Below, one piece after another: positions 8,589 to 19,299 of a stretch of 64,000 bases of DNA. The notes below the pieces were generated by a model. That model saw only the letters and a program-made list of their open reading frames with translations, was not told where the DNA came from and ran no database searches. The translations under genes were made by a program, and so were the position numbers. The stretch's first letter is position 1. Every line of letters starts with the position of its first letter. The stretch is from the NCBI GenBank assembly GCA_041504365.1, contig CP167917.1:806001-870000 (forward strand). Reading direction: 5' to 3'. Source of the DNA: Dryocola sp. LX212. Its GTDB lineage: Bacteria; Pseudomonadota; Gammaproteobacteria; Enterobacterales; Enterobacteriaceae.

Positions 8589-10103
8589 ATGAGTGAAATC
8601 GATTTCCGCAGGAAAATTAACTGGCACCGTCGCTTCCGCTCGCCCGAGGGCGTAAAGAACGAACATGAGATCCTGCGCATATTTGAAAGCGACCGTGGCC
8701 GCATCGTCAACTCTCCGGCCATCCGGCGCCTGCAGCAGAAAACCCAGGTATTCCCGCTGGAGCGCAATGCTGCGGTACGCACCCGCCTGACCCATTCGCT
8801 GGAGGTGCAGCAGGTGGGGCGCTATATCGCCAAAGAGGTCCTGAGCCGTCTTAAAGAGCAGCAAAGCCTTGAAAAATACGGGCTGGATGAACTGACCGGG
8901 CCGTTTGAAAGCATCGTTGAGATGGCCTGCCTGATGCACGATATCGGCAATCCGCCCTTCGGCCATTTTGGTGAATCGGCGATTAACGACTGGTTCCGCC
9001 AGCGCCTGTTTCCTGCGGATGCGGGCAGCCAGCCGCGCAGCGATGACCGCTGCAGGGTCGATGCGCTGCGCCTGCGGGAAGGGGAGGAAAAACTGAACGA
9101 GCTGCGTCGCAACGTGCGGCAGGATCTCTGCCAGTTTGAGGGCAATGCCCAGGGCATTCGTCTGGTGCACAGCCTGCTGCGCATGAACCTCACCTGGGCG
9201 CAGGTTGGCTGTATTCTCAAATACACCCGCCCGGCCTGGCTGGTGGGTAAACCGCCGGAAAGCCATGCCTATCTGATGAAAAAACCGGGTTTTTACCTTT
9301 CTGAAGAGGCTTATATCAGGCGACTGCGGGCCGAGCTGGAACTTGGCGAGTTCAGCCGCTTCCCGCTGACCTGGATTATGGAGGCGGCGGACGATATCTC
9401 CTACTGCGTGGCCGACCTGGAAGACGCGGTGGAAAAGAGGATCTTCAGCGTGGAGCTGCTTTACCAGCATCTACGTGACGCCTGGGGCGAACATCAGTCC
9501 GGCGATCTTTTTGAGGAGGTCGTTAACGAGGCGTGGCGCAAATCCAGCACTAATCAGATGAGCCGTAACACCGAAGATCAGTTCTTTATGTACCTGCGGG
9601 TCAATACGTTAAATCAGCTGGTGCCGTACGCCGCGCAGCGCTTTATCGATAATCTGCCGGAGATTTTCAACGGCGAGTTCAATCACGCCCTGCTGGAGGA
9701 CGACAGCCCCTTCGCACGCCTGCTGGAACTCTATAAGCAGGTGGCAGTACAGCATGTTTTCAACCATCATGAAGTGGAACAGCTTGAGTTACAGGGCTAT
9801 CGCGTCATCAGTGGCTTACTTGAAATTTACAGTCCGCTGCTCAATATAGCAGCTGAGGATTTTGCCGAACTGGTGGAAAAAGAGAGCCTGCGCCGTATGC
9901 CAATCGAGACGCGGCTTTTCCACAAACTGTCCACCAAACACCGGCTGGCCTATGTTGAAGCGGTAAGTGATTTAGCGCCCTCGTGCGCTGAATATGCGGT
10001 ATGGGAGTTCTACTATCGCTGCCGCCTTATTCAGGACTATATCAGCGGCATGACCGATTTATATGCCTGGGACGAGTATCGCCGATTGATGGCAGTGGAG
10101 TAA
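8589..10103 (+). CDS. dgt: Dgt, dGTP triphosphohydrolase
   Basis: An HD-superfamily hydrolase that splits dGTP to deoxyguanosine and tripolyphosphate, affecting dNTP pools and DNA fidelity. The HD metal ligands are seen as H69 ([11 protein letters not shown]) and H117-D118 ([16 protein letters not shown]). A further Asp/His set follows in [14 protein letters not shown]-type sequence near residue 270 ([20 protein letters not shown]). It has 504 residues, one fewer than the E. coli enzyme. The ATG is preceded by GGGAGAAG. It is followed by degP, which has its own promoter region. Confidence 0.97.
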   Translation: MSEIDFRRKINWHRRFRSPEGVKNEHEILRIFESDRGRIVNSPAIRRLQQKTQVFPLERNAAVRTRLTHSLEVQQVGRYIAKEVLSRLKEQQSLEKYGLDELTGPFESIVEMACLMHDIGNPPFGHFGESAINDWFRQRLFPADAGSQPRSDDRCRVDALRLREGEEKLNELRRNVRQDLCQFEGNAQGIRLVHSLLRMNLTWAQVGCILKYTRPAWLVGKPPESHAYLMKKPGFYLSEEAYIRRLRAELELGEFSRFPLTWIMEAADDISYCVADLEDAVEKRIFSVELLYQHLRDAWGEHQSGDLFEEVVNEAWRKSSTNQMSRNTEDQFFMYLRVNTLNQLVPYAAQRFIDNLPEIFNGEFNHALLEDDSPFARLLELYKQVAVQHVFNHHEVEQLELQGYRVISGLLEIYSPLLNIAAEDFAELVEKESLRRMPIETRLFHKLSTKHRLAYVEAVSDLAPSCAEYAVWEFYYRCRLIQDYISGMTDLYAWDEYRRLMAVE

Positions 10104-10164
10104 CAAGCCGTTTAGTTTTGTAAAGACGCCCAATAATTTTTTACTTTTCCAGAGGGTTATGGGT

Positions 10165-10192
10165 GGAACTAAGCGCTAACAATGCCACTCTA
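10165..10192 (+). promoter_or_regulatory. Possible sigma-E promoter of degP
   Basis: GGAACT at 10165-10170 resembles the sigma-E -35 (GGAACTT), and CTCTA at 10188-10192, 16 bases after the seven-base box, lies where the -10 (TCTGA-like) is expected, about 50 bp upstream of the degP ATG. In E. coli degP is driven by sigma-E and CpxR. The -10 match here is poor, so the assignment is tentative. Confidence 0.35.
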
Positions 10193-10243
10193 TATTGGCC
10201 TACACAGTAATTATGCGTGACTTATAAATTGAGACTGAACAAC

Positions 10244-11683
10244 ATGAAAAAAACTACTTTAGCAATGAGTGCGCTGGCTTTAAGTCTGGGTCTGGCGCTG
10301 GGACCAATGTCCGCCTTCGCCGCCGAAACGGCTTCTTCTGCTTCTGCCGCTCAGCCGCTGCCGAGCCTTGCTCCAATGCTTGAAAAGGTGATGCCCTCAG
10401 TGGTGAGCATTAACGTTGAGGGCAGCACCACGGTAAACACGCCGCGCATGGGCCGCAACTTCCAGCAGTTCTTCGGCGACAACTCGCCGTTCTGCCAGGA
10501 AGGGTCTCCGTTCCAGAGCTCTCCGTTCTGCCAGGCTGGACCGGGTGCGGGCGGTGACGGCAACTCCCAGCAGCATAAATTCGCGGCCCTGGGGTCGGGC
10601 GTCATCATTGACGCAACCAAAGGCTATGTCGTGACCAACAACCATGTGGTGGATAACGCCACCAAAATTCAGGTTTCCCTGAGCGACGGCCGTAAATTTG
10701 ACGCCAAGGTTGTAGGCAAAGATCCTCGTTCAGATATTGCGCTTGTGCAGTTGCAGGATCCGAAGAACCTGACGGCGATTAAAATGGCGGATTCCGACGC
10801 GCTGCGTGTAGGTGACTATACCGTGGCAATCGGTAACCCGTATGGTCTGGGCGAAACCGTGACTTCCGGCATCGTTTCTGCTCTGGGCCGTAGCGGCCTG
10901 AATATCGAAAATTACGAAAACTTCATCCAGACGGATGCAGCGATCAACCGCGGTAACTCCGGCGGCGCGCTGGTTAATCTCAATGGCGAGCTTATCGGTA
11001 TTAACACCGCGATCCTGGCGCCGGACGGCGGCAACATCGGTATCGGTTTCGCGATCCCAAGCAACATGGTGAAAAACCTGACATCGCAGATCGTTGAGTT
11101 TGGTCAGGTCCGTCGCGGCGAGCTGGGCATCATGGGTACCGAACTGAACTCTGAGCTGGCGAAAGCCATGAAGGTTGATGCACAGCGCGGTGCGTTCGTA
11201 AGCCAGGTTATGGCTAACTCTTCCGCAGCAAAAGCAGGCGTCAAAGCTGGTGACGTTGTGGTCTCTATGAACGGTAAGCCGATCAGCAGCTTCGCGGCAC
11301 TGCGTGCGGAAGTGGGCTCCATGCCGGTTGGCAGCAAAATTACCCTCGGCCTGCTGCGCGATGGCAAACCAGTTTCCGTCAGCCTGCAGCTGCAGCAAAG
11401 CAGCCAGACCCTTGTGGATTCCGCTACTATCTTTACCGGCATTGAGGGGGCTGAAATGAGCAACCGCAGCGGTAAAGACGAGAAGGGCGTCATTGTGAAC
11501 TCCGTGAAGGGAAACACCCCGGCTGCCCGTATCGGCCTGAAGAAAGGCGATATTATTATCGGTATCAACCAGCAGGCGGTGAACAACATCGCCGAGCTGC
11601 GTAAGATTCTGGATGCCAAACCGTCAGTGATGGCGCTAAACATTCAGCGTGGTGACTCCACCATTTATCTGCTGATGCAGTAA
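10244..11683 (+). CDS. degP: DegP (HtrA), periplasmic serine endoprotease and chaperone
   Basis: A heat-inducible periplasmic protease that removes misfolded envelope proteins and escorts outer-membrane proteins. The precursor has 479 residues with a Sec signal (MKKTTLAMSALALS to about A26-A27). The catalytic triad is H134 (TNNHVVDN), D164 (DPRSDIALVQ) and S239 (NRGNSGGAL), in precursor numbering. Loop LA has two cysteines (C84 and C96) in FCQEGSPFQSSPFCQ. Two PDZ domains follow (about 285-375 and 395-479). I chose the ATG at 10244, with the signal peptide at once, rather than one nine codons earlier. A strong terminator follows. Confidence 0.97.
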   Translation: MKKTTLAMSALALSLGLALGPMSAFAAETASSASAAQPLPSLAPMLEKVMPSVVSINVEGSTTVNTPRMGRNFQQFFGDNSPFCQEGSPFQSSPFCQAGPGAGGDGNSQQHKFAALGSGVIIDATKGYVVTNNHVVDNATKIQVSLSDGRKFDAKVVGKDPRSDIALVQLQDPKNLTAIKMADSDALRVGDYTVAIGNPYGLGETVTSGIVSALGRSGLNIENYENFIQTDAAINRGNSGGALVNLNGELIGINTAILAPDGGNIGIGFAIPSNMVKNLTSQIVEFGQVRRGELGIMGTELNSELAKAMKVDAQRGAFVSQVMANSSAAKAGVKAGDVVVSMNGKPISSFAALRAEVGSMPVGSKITLGLLRDGKPVSVSLQLQQSSQTLVDSATIFTGIEGAEMSNRSGKDEKGVIVNSVKGNTPAARIGLKKGDIIIGINQQAVNNIAELRKILDAKPSVMALNIQRGDSTIYLLMQ

Positions 11684-11713
11684 TCCTTTTCGGACTGAGT
11701 TAGTCCATGTAGC

Positions 11714-11744
11714 CAGGGGCCGCAATTGCGGCCCCTGTTTTTTT
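11714..11744 (+). terminator. Intrinsic terminator of degP
   Basis: The palindrome CAGGGGCCGCAATTGCGGCC CCTG (11714-11737) forms a GC-rich stem and is followed by seven Ts (11738-11744), 31 bases after the degP stop. Confidence 0.93.
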
Positions 11745-11856
11745 GTGAGCCTTTCCACAACTCCACATACTCATCGGCTGCTTTAGGCATTTGCACAATG
11801 CGGGGGGCTTTCATCTCGCCTATGCTGGGCCATTCGCACGATGACGGGAGTAAACA

Positions 11857-13014
11857 ATGGCCGGCTGGCATCTTGATACCAAAATGGCGCAGGATATTGT
11901 GGCGCGCACCATGACCATCATTGATACCAATATCAACGTTATGGATGCCCGAGGTCGAATCATTGGCAGCGGCGATAAAGAGCGTATCGGAGAGCTGCAC
12001 GAAGGGGCGCTACTGGTGCTCTCACAGGGCCGCGTAGTGGATATTGATGATGCGGTTGCCCGCCATCTGCATGGCGTGCGACAGGGGATCAATTTGCCGC
12101 TGCGGATTGAAGGTGAAATCGTCGGGGTCATTGGCCTGACGGGAGAGCCGGAGTCGCTGCGTAAATACGGTGAGCTGGTCTGTATGACCGCCGAAATGAT
12201 GCTTGAGCAGTCCCGCCTGATGCACTTGCTTGCCCAGGACAGCCGCCTGCGTGAAGAGCTGGTTATGAACCTGATTCAGGCGGAGGAGCACACCCCGGCG
12301 CTGACGGAATGGGCGCAGCGGCTGGGTATCGACCTCAACCAGCCCCGCGTGGTGGCGGTGGTCGAAGTAGACAGTGGCCAGCTCGGCGTGGACAGCGCCA
12401 TGGAGGAGCTTCAGCAGCTGCAGAATGCCCTGACGACGCCGGAGCGCAACAATCTGATCGCCATCGTTTCGCTGACCGAAATGGTGGTGCTGAAGCCCGC
12501 GCTCAACCCGTTTGGCCGCTGGGACGCTGAAGACCATCGCAAACGTGTTGAACAGCTTATCAGCCGCCTGAAAGAGAACGGTCAGCTGCGCTTTCGCGTG
12601 GCGCTTGGCAACTTCTTTACCGGCCCGGGTAGCATCGCGCGATCTTACCGCACTGCTCGCACCACCATGATGGTTGGCAAACAGCGTATGCCGGAAAGCC
12701 GCAGCTACTTCTATCAGGATTTAATGCTGCCGGTGCTGCTCGACAGCCTGCGCGGCGGGTGGCAGGCCAATGAGCTGGAGCGTCCTCTGATACGTCTTAA
12801 AGCAATGGATAACAATGGATTGTTACGCAGGACGCTTACCGCCTGGTTCCGTCACAACGTCCAGCCGCTGGCAACTTCCAAAGCGCTGTTTATCCATCGC
12901 AACACCCTGGAGTATCGGCTGAATCGCATTTCGGAGCTAACAGGATTGGATTTGGGAAACTTTGACGATCGTCTGCTGCTTTATGTGGCGCTGCAGTTAG
13001 ATGAGCAGAGATAA
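11857..13014 (+). CDS. cdaR: CdaR, sugar diacid utilization regulator
   Basis: A transcriptional activator of the PucR/CdaR family that in E. coli turns on genes for glucarate, galactarate and glycerate use. The 385-residue protein begins with a putative sugar-diacid recognition domain (MAGWHLDTKMAQDIVARTM to about residue 135), has a middle GGDEF-like CdaR region, and ends with a PucR-type helix-turn-helix (TSKALFIHRNTLEYRLNRIS, about 336-355). The length is the same as in E. coli. A TAAACAATGG context precedes the ATG. It is convergent with yaeH, with a REP-type repeat between them. The target operons lie outside the window. Confidence 0.95.
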   Translation: MAGWHLDTKMAQDIVARTMTIIDTNINVMDARGRIIGSGDKERIGELHEGALLVLSQGRVVDIDDAVARHLHGVRQGINLPLRIEGEIVGVIGLTGEPESLRKYGELVCMTAEMMLEQSRLMHLLAQDSRLREELVMNLIQAEEHTPALTEWAQRLGIDLNQPRVVAVVEVDSGQLGVDSAMEELQQLQNALTTPERNNLIAIVSLTEMVVLKPALNPFGRWDAEDHRKRVEQLISRLKENGQLRFRVALGNFFTGPGSIARSYRTARTTMMVGKQRMPESRSYFYQDLMLPVLLDSLRGGWQANELERPLIRLKAMDNNGLLRRTLTAWFRHNVQPLATSKALFIHRNTLEYRLNRISELTGLDLGNFDDRLLLYVALQLDEQR

Positions 13015-13020
13015 AAGGAA

Positions 13021-13085
13021 GATGACGCTACCGTTTATCAGACCTGGAGACCAGGTGATATAGGTCTGATAAGCGAAGCGTCATC
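13021..13085. repeat. BIME/REP-like inverted repeat between cdaR and yaeH
   Basis: A long nested palindrome: GATGACGCT (13021-13029) pairs with AGCGTCATC (13077-13085), TATCAGACCT (13037-13046 region) with AGGTCTGATA (13062-13071), and the centre has CCTGG-AGA-CCAGG. Its right arm, read on the minus strand, contains the same 18-mer GATGACGCTTCGCTTATC that is found at 2960-2977. It sits between two convergent genes. Confidence 0.8.
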
Positions 13086-13098
13086 AGGCACGGCGTCT

Positions 13099-13488
13099 TT
13101 ATTTATTGCGGGTTAGCTTTTCCAGATCGGATTCAATTTCGCTGATCTTATTTGTCACGACCGATTCCAGATGACGCAGATCGTCGAGGATCTTACGCTT
13201 CAGGTCCACTTCGGTGCGATCTCGTTTGCAGAGCTGATCTAACTCATCAATCACGTAGCGCAGGTTGGGGCTAATCTCCTGCACTTCTTTGTAACCCTGT
13301 CCTACGCCATCGGCGACGACGGTTTTGCGCTGGCGCGGGTATTTAAACTTCACGCTTTTGGCAAAGAACTCGCCCTTATCCTTCTGGAAATAGATTTTCA
13401 GGATATCGTTGTTGGCTTCCTGCCGGAGGCTGTAACGATCGATTTCATCAGGATTGGTAATACCCAGACTTTTCAGGTTATCGTACAT
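13099..13488 (-). CDS. yaeH: YaeH, DUF3461 family protein
   Basis: A 129-residue protein of unknown function found throughout enterobacteria (UPF0325/DUF3461). It begins [20 protein letters not shown] and contains a conserved [25 protein letters not shown]-like region, then a charged helix-rich C-terminal half ([20 protein letters not shown]) compatible with a coiled coil at about 85-129. No signal peptide or membrane segment is seen, so it is probably cytoplasmic. Conservation of its place between cdaR and dapD is the main support. In E. coli, yaeI lies between it and dapD; that gene is missing here. Confidence 0.88.
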   Translation of the reverse strand: MYDNLKSLGITNPDEIDRYSLRQEANNDILKIYFQKDKGEFFAKSVKFKYPRQRKTVVADGVGQGYKEVQEISPNLRYVIDELDQLCKRDRTEVDLKRKILDDLRHLESVVTNKISEIESDLEKLTRNK

Positions 13489-13558
13489 AGCGTTACCTTT
13501 TCGATATCATTAACCTATAGATAATCAACGGAAAATTCCTTTCCCGCCACTCCCGGAT

Positions 13559-13588
13559 GCAAAAAAGGCGGGTTGCCCCGCCTTTTAA
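13559..13588 (-). terminator. Intrinsic terminator of dapD
   Basis: AAAAGGCGGG (13563-13572) and CCCGCCTTTT (13577-13586) pair around a four-base loop. On the minus strand the hairpin runs into six Ts right after the dapD stop. Confidence 0.9.
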
Positions 13589-13598
13589 ACATTTTTAT

Positions 13599-14423
13599 TT
13601 AGTCGATGGTGCGCAGCAGTTCGTTAATGCCCACTTTTCCGCGGGTTTTGGCGTCCACTTTTTTCACGATAACGGCACAGTAGAGGCTGTATTTGCCATC
13701 TTTCGACGGCAGGTTTCCGGAAACGACAACAGAGCCTGCTGGTACGCGGCCATAATGGACTTCGCCAGTTTCGCGGTCGTAAATACGGGTGCTCTGGCCG
13801 ATGTAGACGCCCATAGAGATAACGGAACCTTCTTCTACGATAACGCCTTCCACAACTTCTGAACGCGCGCCGATGAAGCAGTTATCTTCAATGATAGTCG
13901 GGTTCGCCTGTAATGGCTCCAGAACGCCACCGATGCCCACGCCGCCGGACAGGTGAACGTTTTTACCGATCTGCGCACAGGAGCCGACGGTGGCCCAGGT
14001 GTCAACCATGGAGCCTTCGTCCACGTAGGCTCCGATGTTCACGTAAGAAGGCATTAGCACGGTGTTGCGGGCGATGAACGCACCCTGACGAACCGCTGCC
14101 GGTGGCACAACGCGGAAGCCTTCTTTCTGAAAGCGGGCTTCGTCATAGGTGGCGAATTTCATCGGCACCTTGTCGAAATAGCGGCTTTCTGCGCCTTCCA
14201 TGACCTGATTGTCATTAATGCGGAAAGAGAGCAGAACAGCCTTTTTCAGCCACTGATGAGTTACCCACTGGCCGTCGATTTTTTCCGCAACGCGAAGCGC
14301 GCCGCTGTCGAGCAGGGAGATAACCTGGTTTACCGCAACACGTGTGACGGTGTCTACGTTTGCCGGAGTGATTTCGGCGCGACGCTCGAAAGCGGTTTCA
14401 ATGACGTTCTGTAACTGCTGCAT
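13599..14423 (-). CDS. dapD: DapD, tetrahydrodipicolinate N-succinyltransferase
   Basis: Transfers succinyl from succinyl-CoA to tetrahydrodipicolinate, a step towards meso-diaminopimelate and lysine. The 274-residue protein has an N-terminal helical domain ([20 protein letters not shown]) and then a left-handed beta-helix of hexapeptide repeats (for example [50 protein letters not shown]). I used the ATG at 14423, which gives the E. coli length; a start eight codons upstream adds residues not in the family. It lies downstream of an ERIC element and has its own terminator. Confidence 0.97.
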   Translation of the reverse strand: MQQLQNVIETAFERRAEITPANVDTVTRVAVNQVISLLDSGALRVAEKIDGQWVTHQWLKKAVLLSFRINDNQVMEGAESRYFDKVPMKFATYDEARFQKEGFRVVPPAAVRQGAFIARNTVLMPSYVNIGAYVDEGSMVDTWATVGSCAQIGKNVHLSGGVGIGGVLEPLQANPTIIEDNCFIGARSEVVEGVIVEEGSVISMGVYIGQSTRIYDRETGEVHYGRVPAGSVVVSGNLPSKDGKYSLYCAVIVKKVDAKTRGKVGINELLRTID

Positions 14424-14458
14424 AAATAAATTTCCTGATTTTGACATTACCCTTCATC

Positions 14459-14558
14459 CTTCGAACCGTAGGGGTGTTGGCTGCACTCCCTCACCCCAGT
14501 CACTTATTTATATAAGTGACTGGGGATGAGCTCCCTTGCCGCCTACCTACAACTCGAA
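14459..14558. repeat. ERIC element
   Basis: An imperfect palindrome of about 100 bp between glnD and dapD. The core CCCCAGTCACTTAT (14494-14507) and ATAAGTGACTGGGG (14512-14525) is a perfect 14-bp inverted repeat with a TTAT loop, and AAGTGACTGGGG matches the classic conserved ERIC sequence. The outer ends TTCGAA-like (14460) and CTCGAA (14553-14558) also mirror each other. Full-length ERIC elements are about 127 bp, so this is a shorter variant. As it lies in the path of a minus-strand transcript, it can fold in RNA. Confidence 0.85.
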
Positions 14559-14585
14559 TGCTAAAGGGTAAAATTTAAAAGACTG

Positions 14586-17258
14586 TCATTTATCGTTTGG
14601 ATTAAGGGCCGCTGTCAACCGTTGTTGCACCTCTTGTTGCAGCTCATTATTAAGGGCACGCCGATCTGCGGTGGCGATTATAAATAAATCTTCTACTCGC
14701 TCGCCAATTGTTGTAATTCTCGCCCCGTGCAGCGAAATATTCAGGTCGGCGAACACTTCACCCACCCGCGCCAGCAGGCCAGGCTGATCTAGCGCAATCA
14801 GCTCAAGAAAGGTTCTTCTGTCGGTATGCGTCGGCAGGAAGTTCACTTCGGTATCGACCGTAAAGTGGCGAAGTTTGGCCGACTGGCGACGCGGCTGCGG
14901 CGGCTGCCAGCTGGTCTGGGTAATGGCCTGCTCCAGACTATGGCGAATGAGCTCGTGGCGATCTCCCGATAACGGACTGCCGTCCGGTTCCAGTACGATA
15001 AAAGTATCCATCGCCATGCCGTCGCGCGTGGTGAAGATCTGCGCGTCGTGAACGCTCAGGTTACGCCTGTCCAGCTCCGCGCAAACTGCCGCGAAGAGAT
15101 AGGGACGGTCCGGGCTCCAGATGAAAATTTCCGTACCGCCGCGTGTCGCCTGCGGGCTTAACAGAATCATCGGCTCGTTAAGGTCGTGTTTCAGCAAATG
15201 CCGGGCATGCCAGGCCAGCTGGTTTGGCGTGTGGCGCACGAAGTAGTTTGCCCTGCAGCGCCGCCAGATATGATGCAGCGCTTCTTCGTCGATATTATCC
15301 ATGCGCAGCAGTGCCAGCGCCTGAAGCTGATGGTGGCGCACGCGCTCGCGCATATCCGGGCTGTTCTGCATTCCCCGGCGGAGCTGTTTTTCGGTGGCGA
15401 AATAGAGTTCGCGCAGCAGGCTTTGCTTCCAGCTGTTCCACAGGGTTTCGTTAGTTGCGCAGATATCCGCAACCGTTAGGCAGACCAGATAACGCAGGCG
15501 GTTCTCGGTTTGCACTTCTTCGGCAAACTGCTTGATGACCTCCGGATCCTGAATATCACGGCGCTGGGCCGTAACGGACATCAGCAGATGCTGACGAACC
15601 AGCCAGGAAACAAGCTGCGTTTCCCTTGAGTTCAGGCCGTGCAGCTCGGCAAACTTTAATACGTCCTGCGCGCCCAGCATGGAATGATCTCCGCCACGCC
15701 CTTTGGCAATATCGTGGAAGAGGGCGGCAATCAGCAGTAGCTCCGGGTGAGCCAGCCGAGGCCAGAGGTCAACGCAAAGCGGGTGTTTCTGGCGCGTCTC
15801 TTCTTTATCGAAGCTTTCCAGCTTTTGCAGCACGCGGATGGTGTGTTCATCCACCGTATAAGCATGGAACAGGTCAAACTGCATTTGCCCGACGATATGC
15901 GACCATTGCGGCATATACGCCCACAGCACGCTGTGCCGGTGCATGGGAAGCAGCGCACGGCTTACCGCTCCCGGATGGCGAAGGATGACCAGGAAGAGCT
16001 CACGTGCTTCCGGAATATAGCAAAGCGGTTGTAACAGGTGGCGCCGCGCGTGGCGCAGATGGCGCAGAGTTGTGGAATAAATACCGGTAATGTCCCGGTT
16101 ACGCACCATGGTGTAGAACATCCGCAAAATCGCCTGTGGCTCGCGCATAAACAGCGTTTCGTCACGCAGGTCGATTAGCGTGCCGCGCAGCTGAAAATCA
16201 TCGTCCAGAGGACGGGGCTTTTCACTCGCATCCAGCGCAAGAATGGCTTCGTCGAAAAGCTGGAGCAGCATCTGGTTCAGTTCCCCCACGCGCCGGGTGA
16301 CGCGATAGAAGTCCTTCATCATGTTCTCAACCGGCTCGTTACCTTCGCCGCTGTAGTTAAGGCGCTGGGCGACGCTGAGCTGCCTGTCGAACAGCAGTCG
16401 GTTATCGTAGCGAGTAACGATCAGATGCAGGGCAAAGCGGATGCGCCATAGCAGGTGCTGGCATTCGTCCAGCTCGTTGCGTTCGGCCTCGGTTAAGAAG
16501 CCGAAGCCGACCATTTCGCTCAGGGAAGTCGCGCCGAAGTGCCTGCGGGCGACCCACTGTAAGGTATGGATGTCGCGCAGGCCGCCGGGGCTGCTTTTGA
16601 TGTCCGGTTCCAGGTTGTAGCTGGTGCCGTGGTAGCGCTGGTGGCGTTCGTTCTGCTCGTCGATTTTAGCGGCAAAGAATTTCGCCGACGGCCAGAAGCC
16701 GTCGCTGAAAATGTGTTTTTGCAGCTCGAGAAACAGGGCGACGTCGCCAATCAGCAGGCGCGATTCAATAAGGTTGGTGGCTACGGTTAAATCTGACAGC
16801 CCTTCAAGCAGGCATTCTTCCAGCGTACGCACGCTGTGGCCAACTTCCAGCTTCACGTCCCACAGCAGAGTGAGCAGCTCGCCGATTTTCTGCGCCTGGG
16901 CGTCGGTCAAACGTTTGCGGCTCAGAATTAATAAATCGATATCAGAAAGAGGATGCAGCTCGCCGCGACCGTAGCCACCTACCGCCACAAGCGCTGCATC
17001 CGGCAGCTCGCCAAAATCGTATGAGAGCCACAGGCGTTGCAGGAGCTGATCGATAAATTCGGTACGGGCGTCCATTAGTCGCTCAGCGGAAATCCCGTTG
17101 TCAAAGGCCTCTCCCAGCCAGCGCTGGAAAATATCTAAGTGGGCTTTGATCTGTGGACAGGTCAGCTCGGCGTCTGACCAGCTGTTGGGGTAGTCCGGCT
17201 GCCCGGAAATCTGAGGTTCCGTGGTGTTGGCAAACTGCTCGGGTAAAGTTGGACTCAT
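14586..17258 (-). CDS. glnD: GlnD, bifunctional PII uridylyltransferase/uridylyl-removing enzyme
   Basis: The primary glutamine sensor: it uridylylates PII (GlnB, GlnK) when glutamine is low and de-uridylylates it when high. The four parts expected in the family are visible in the 890 residues. A nucleotidyltransferase domain has [17 protein letters not shown] (94-110, with D106 and D108 as metal ligands). An HD hydrolase domain has [14 protein letters not shown] (about 515). Two ACT domains lie at the C-terminus (about 710-785 and 815-885, the second starting [20 protein letters not shown]). It is separated from map by a terminator on the same strand. Confidence 0.97.
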   Translation of the reverse strand: MSPTLPEQFANTTEPQISGQPDYPNSWSDAELTCPQIKAHLDIFQRWLGEAFDNGISAERLMDARTEFIDQLLQRLWLSYDFGELPDAALVAVGGYGRGELHPLSDIDLLILSRKRLTDAQAQKIGELLTLLWDVKLEVGHSVRTLEECLLEGLSDLTVATNLIESRLLIGDVALFLELQKHIFSDGFWPSAKFFAAKIDEQNERHQRYHGTSYNLEPDIKSSPGGLRDIHTLQWVARRHFGATSLSEMVGFGFLTEAERNELDECQHLLWRIRFALHLIVTRYDNRLLFDRQLSVAQRLNYSGEGNEPVENMMKDFYRVTRRVGELNQMLLQLFDEAILALDASEKPRPLDDDFQLRGTLIDLRDETLFMREPQAILRMFYTMVRNRDITGIYSTTLRHLRHARRHLLQPLCYIPEARELFLVILRHPGAVSRALLPMHRHSVLWAYMPQWSHIVGQMQFDLFHAYTVDEHTIRVLQKLESFDKEETRQKHPLCVDLWPRLAHPELLLIAALFHDIAKGRGGDHSMLGAQDVLKFAELHGLNSRETQLVSWLVRQHLLMSVTAQRRDIQDPEVIKQFAEEVQTENRLRYLVCLTVADICATNETLWNSWKQSLLRELYFATEKQLRRGMQNSPDMRERVRHHQLQALALLRMDNIDEEALHHIWRRCRANYFVRHTPNQLAWHARHLLKHDLNEPMILLSPQATRGGTEIFIWSPDRPYLFAAVCAELDRRNLSVHDAQIFTTRDGMAMDTFIVLEPDGSPLSGDRHELIRHSLEQAITQTSWQPPQPRRQSAKLRHFTVDTEVNFLPTHTDRRTFLELIALDQPGLLARVGEVFADLNISLHGARITTIGERVEDLFIIATADRRALNNELQQEVQQRLTAALNPNDK

Positions 17259-17270
17259 TATTAGCCACCC

Positions 17271-17300
17271 ATAAAAAAAGCCGGCGCAGGGCCGGCTTCG
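17271..17300 (-). terminator. Intrinsic terminator of map
   Basis: AAGCCGGC (17278-17285) and GCCGGCTT (17291-17298) form a GC stem. On the minus strand the hairpin ends in seven Ts, directly after map and before the glnD start. Confidence 0.92.
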
Positions 17301-17320
17301 ATTGCTGTCTTATAGACAAA

Positions 17321-18115
17321 TCATTCGCTGTGCGAAAGGACGTTCGGGATGGTGTCATCCTTGCGTAACGTCAGAATTTCGCAGCCGTTATCCGTCACCA
17401 CAATAGTATGCTCGTATTGTGCAGACAAGCTGCGATCTTTGGTTTTCACCGTCCAACCGTCTTTCATAGTGCGAATACGGTAGTCGCCCGCGTTGACCAT
17501 AGGTTCAATGGTGAACGTCATGCCGGCCTGCAGCACCACGCCGCCATCATCCGCATCGTAATGCAGAACCTGTGGCTCTTCGTGGAAGACGCGACCAATG
17601 CCGTGACCGCAGTATTCGCGCACCACAGAGAAACCTTCCGCTTCAACAAATTTCTGTATTGCCGCGCCCAGGGTGCGCAGGCGGATGCCCGGCTTCACCA
17701 TACGCAGCGCCAGATAGAGGCTTTCCTGGGTGATGCGGCACAGGCGCTCGCCCAGAATAGTCGGCTTGCCGACGATAAACATTTTGGACGTATCGCCGTG
17801 GTATTCGTCTTTGATAACGGTGACGTCGATATTGACGATATCGCCATCGCGCAGCACCTTCGCGTCGTCCGGAATACCGTGGCAGACCACTTCGTTAATG
17901 GAGATGCAGACGGATTTTGGGAAGCCGTGATAGTTCAGACAGGCAGAAACGGCCTGCTGCTTATTGATGATGTAATCGCTACAGATACGGTCGAGTTCAC
18001 CAGTGGTGACGCCAGGCTTAACGTGCTCTTCGATCATTTCCAGCACTTCAGCAGCCAGTGCGCCCGCAACGCGCATTTTTTCGATTTCTTCAGATGTTTT
18101 AATTGAGATAGCCAT
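17321..18115 (-). CDS. map: Map, methionine aminopeptidase type I
   Basis: Removes the N-terminal methionine from nascent proteins. The 264-residue protein is the E. coli length and has the five metal ligands of the pita-bread fold in recognisable contexts: NIDVTVIKDEYHGDTS (Asp97 and Asp108), HGIGRVFHEEP (His171), FTIEPMV (Glu204) and QYEHTIVV (Glu235). VCHGIPDD supplies the substrate-contacting His79. The start at 18115 (MAISIKTSEEIEKMRVAG) is the family start; the reading frame is open for another 72 codons upstream, but that region faces the rpsB promoter and is not conserved coding sequence. It is divergent from rpsB. Confidence 0.97.
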   Translation of the reverse strand: MAISIKTSEEIEKMRVAGALAAEVLEMIEEHVKPGVTTGELDRICSDYIINKQQAVSACLNYHGFPKSVCISINEVVCHGIPDDAKVLRDGDIVNIDVTVIKDEYHGDTSKMFIVGKPTILGERLCRITQESLYLALRMVKPGIRLRTLGAAIQKFVEAEGFSVVREYCGHGIGRVFHEEPQVLHYDADDGGVVLQAGMTFTIEPMVNAGDYRIRTMKDGWTVKTKDRSLSAQYEHTIVVTDNGCEILTLRKDDTIPNVLSHSE

Positions 18116-18152
18116 TGATTCGGTCCGCAGGGGTCGACTTTTTCGACAATAA

Positions 18153-19151
<999 letters not shown>

Positions 19152-19202
19152 TAAGGTCGCTCTGCTGAGCCCTTATTAACCAGGTATTGCATAGTTTGGT
19201 TA

Positions 19203-19229
19203 GGGGGCCTGTCTCAGGCCCCCTTTTTA
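19203..19229 (+). terminator. rpsB-tsf intergenic terminator/attenuator
   Basis: GGGGGCCTG (19203-19211) and CAGGCCCCC (19215-19223) with a three-base loop, followed by five Ts. It lies between rpsB and tsf, whose products are made from one operon, so it probably reduces rather than stops readthrough. Confidence 0.85.
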
Positions 19230-19299
19230 TTTTGAGCCAGGGTTCGCCACACGTGAACCAGGGCTTATCTCTCTTCACGAGATAACCGAGGATTAAAGA

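Noticed and set aside
8535-9470. A 311-codon minus-strand frame opposite dgt
   Set aside because: It lies wholly across the conserved dgt gene, which has its HD motif in the other strand. There is no ribosome binding site or family motif.
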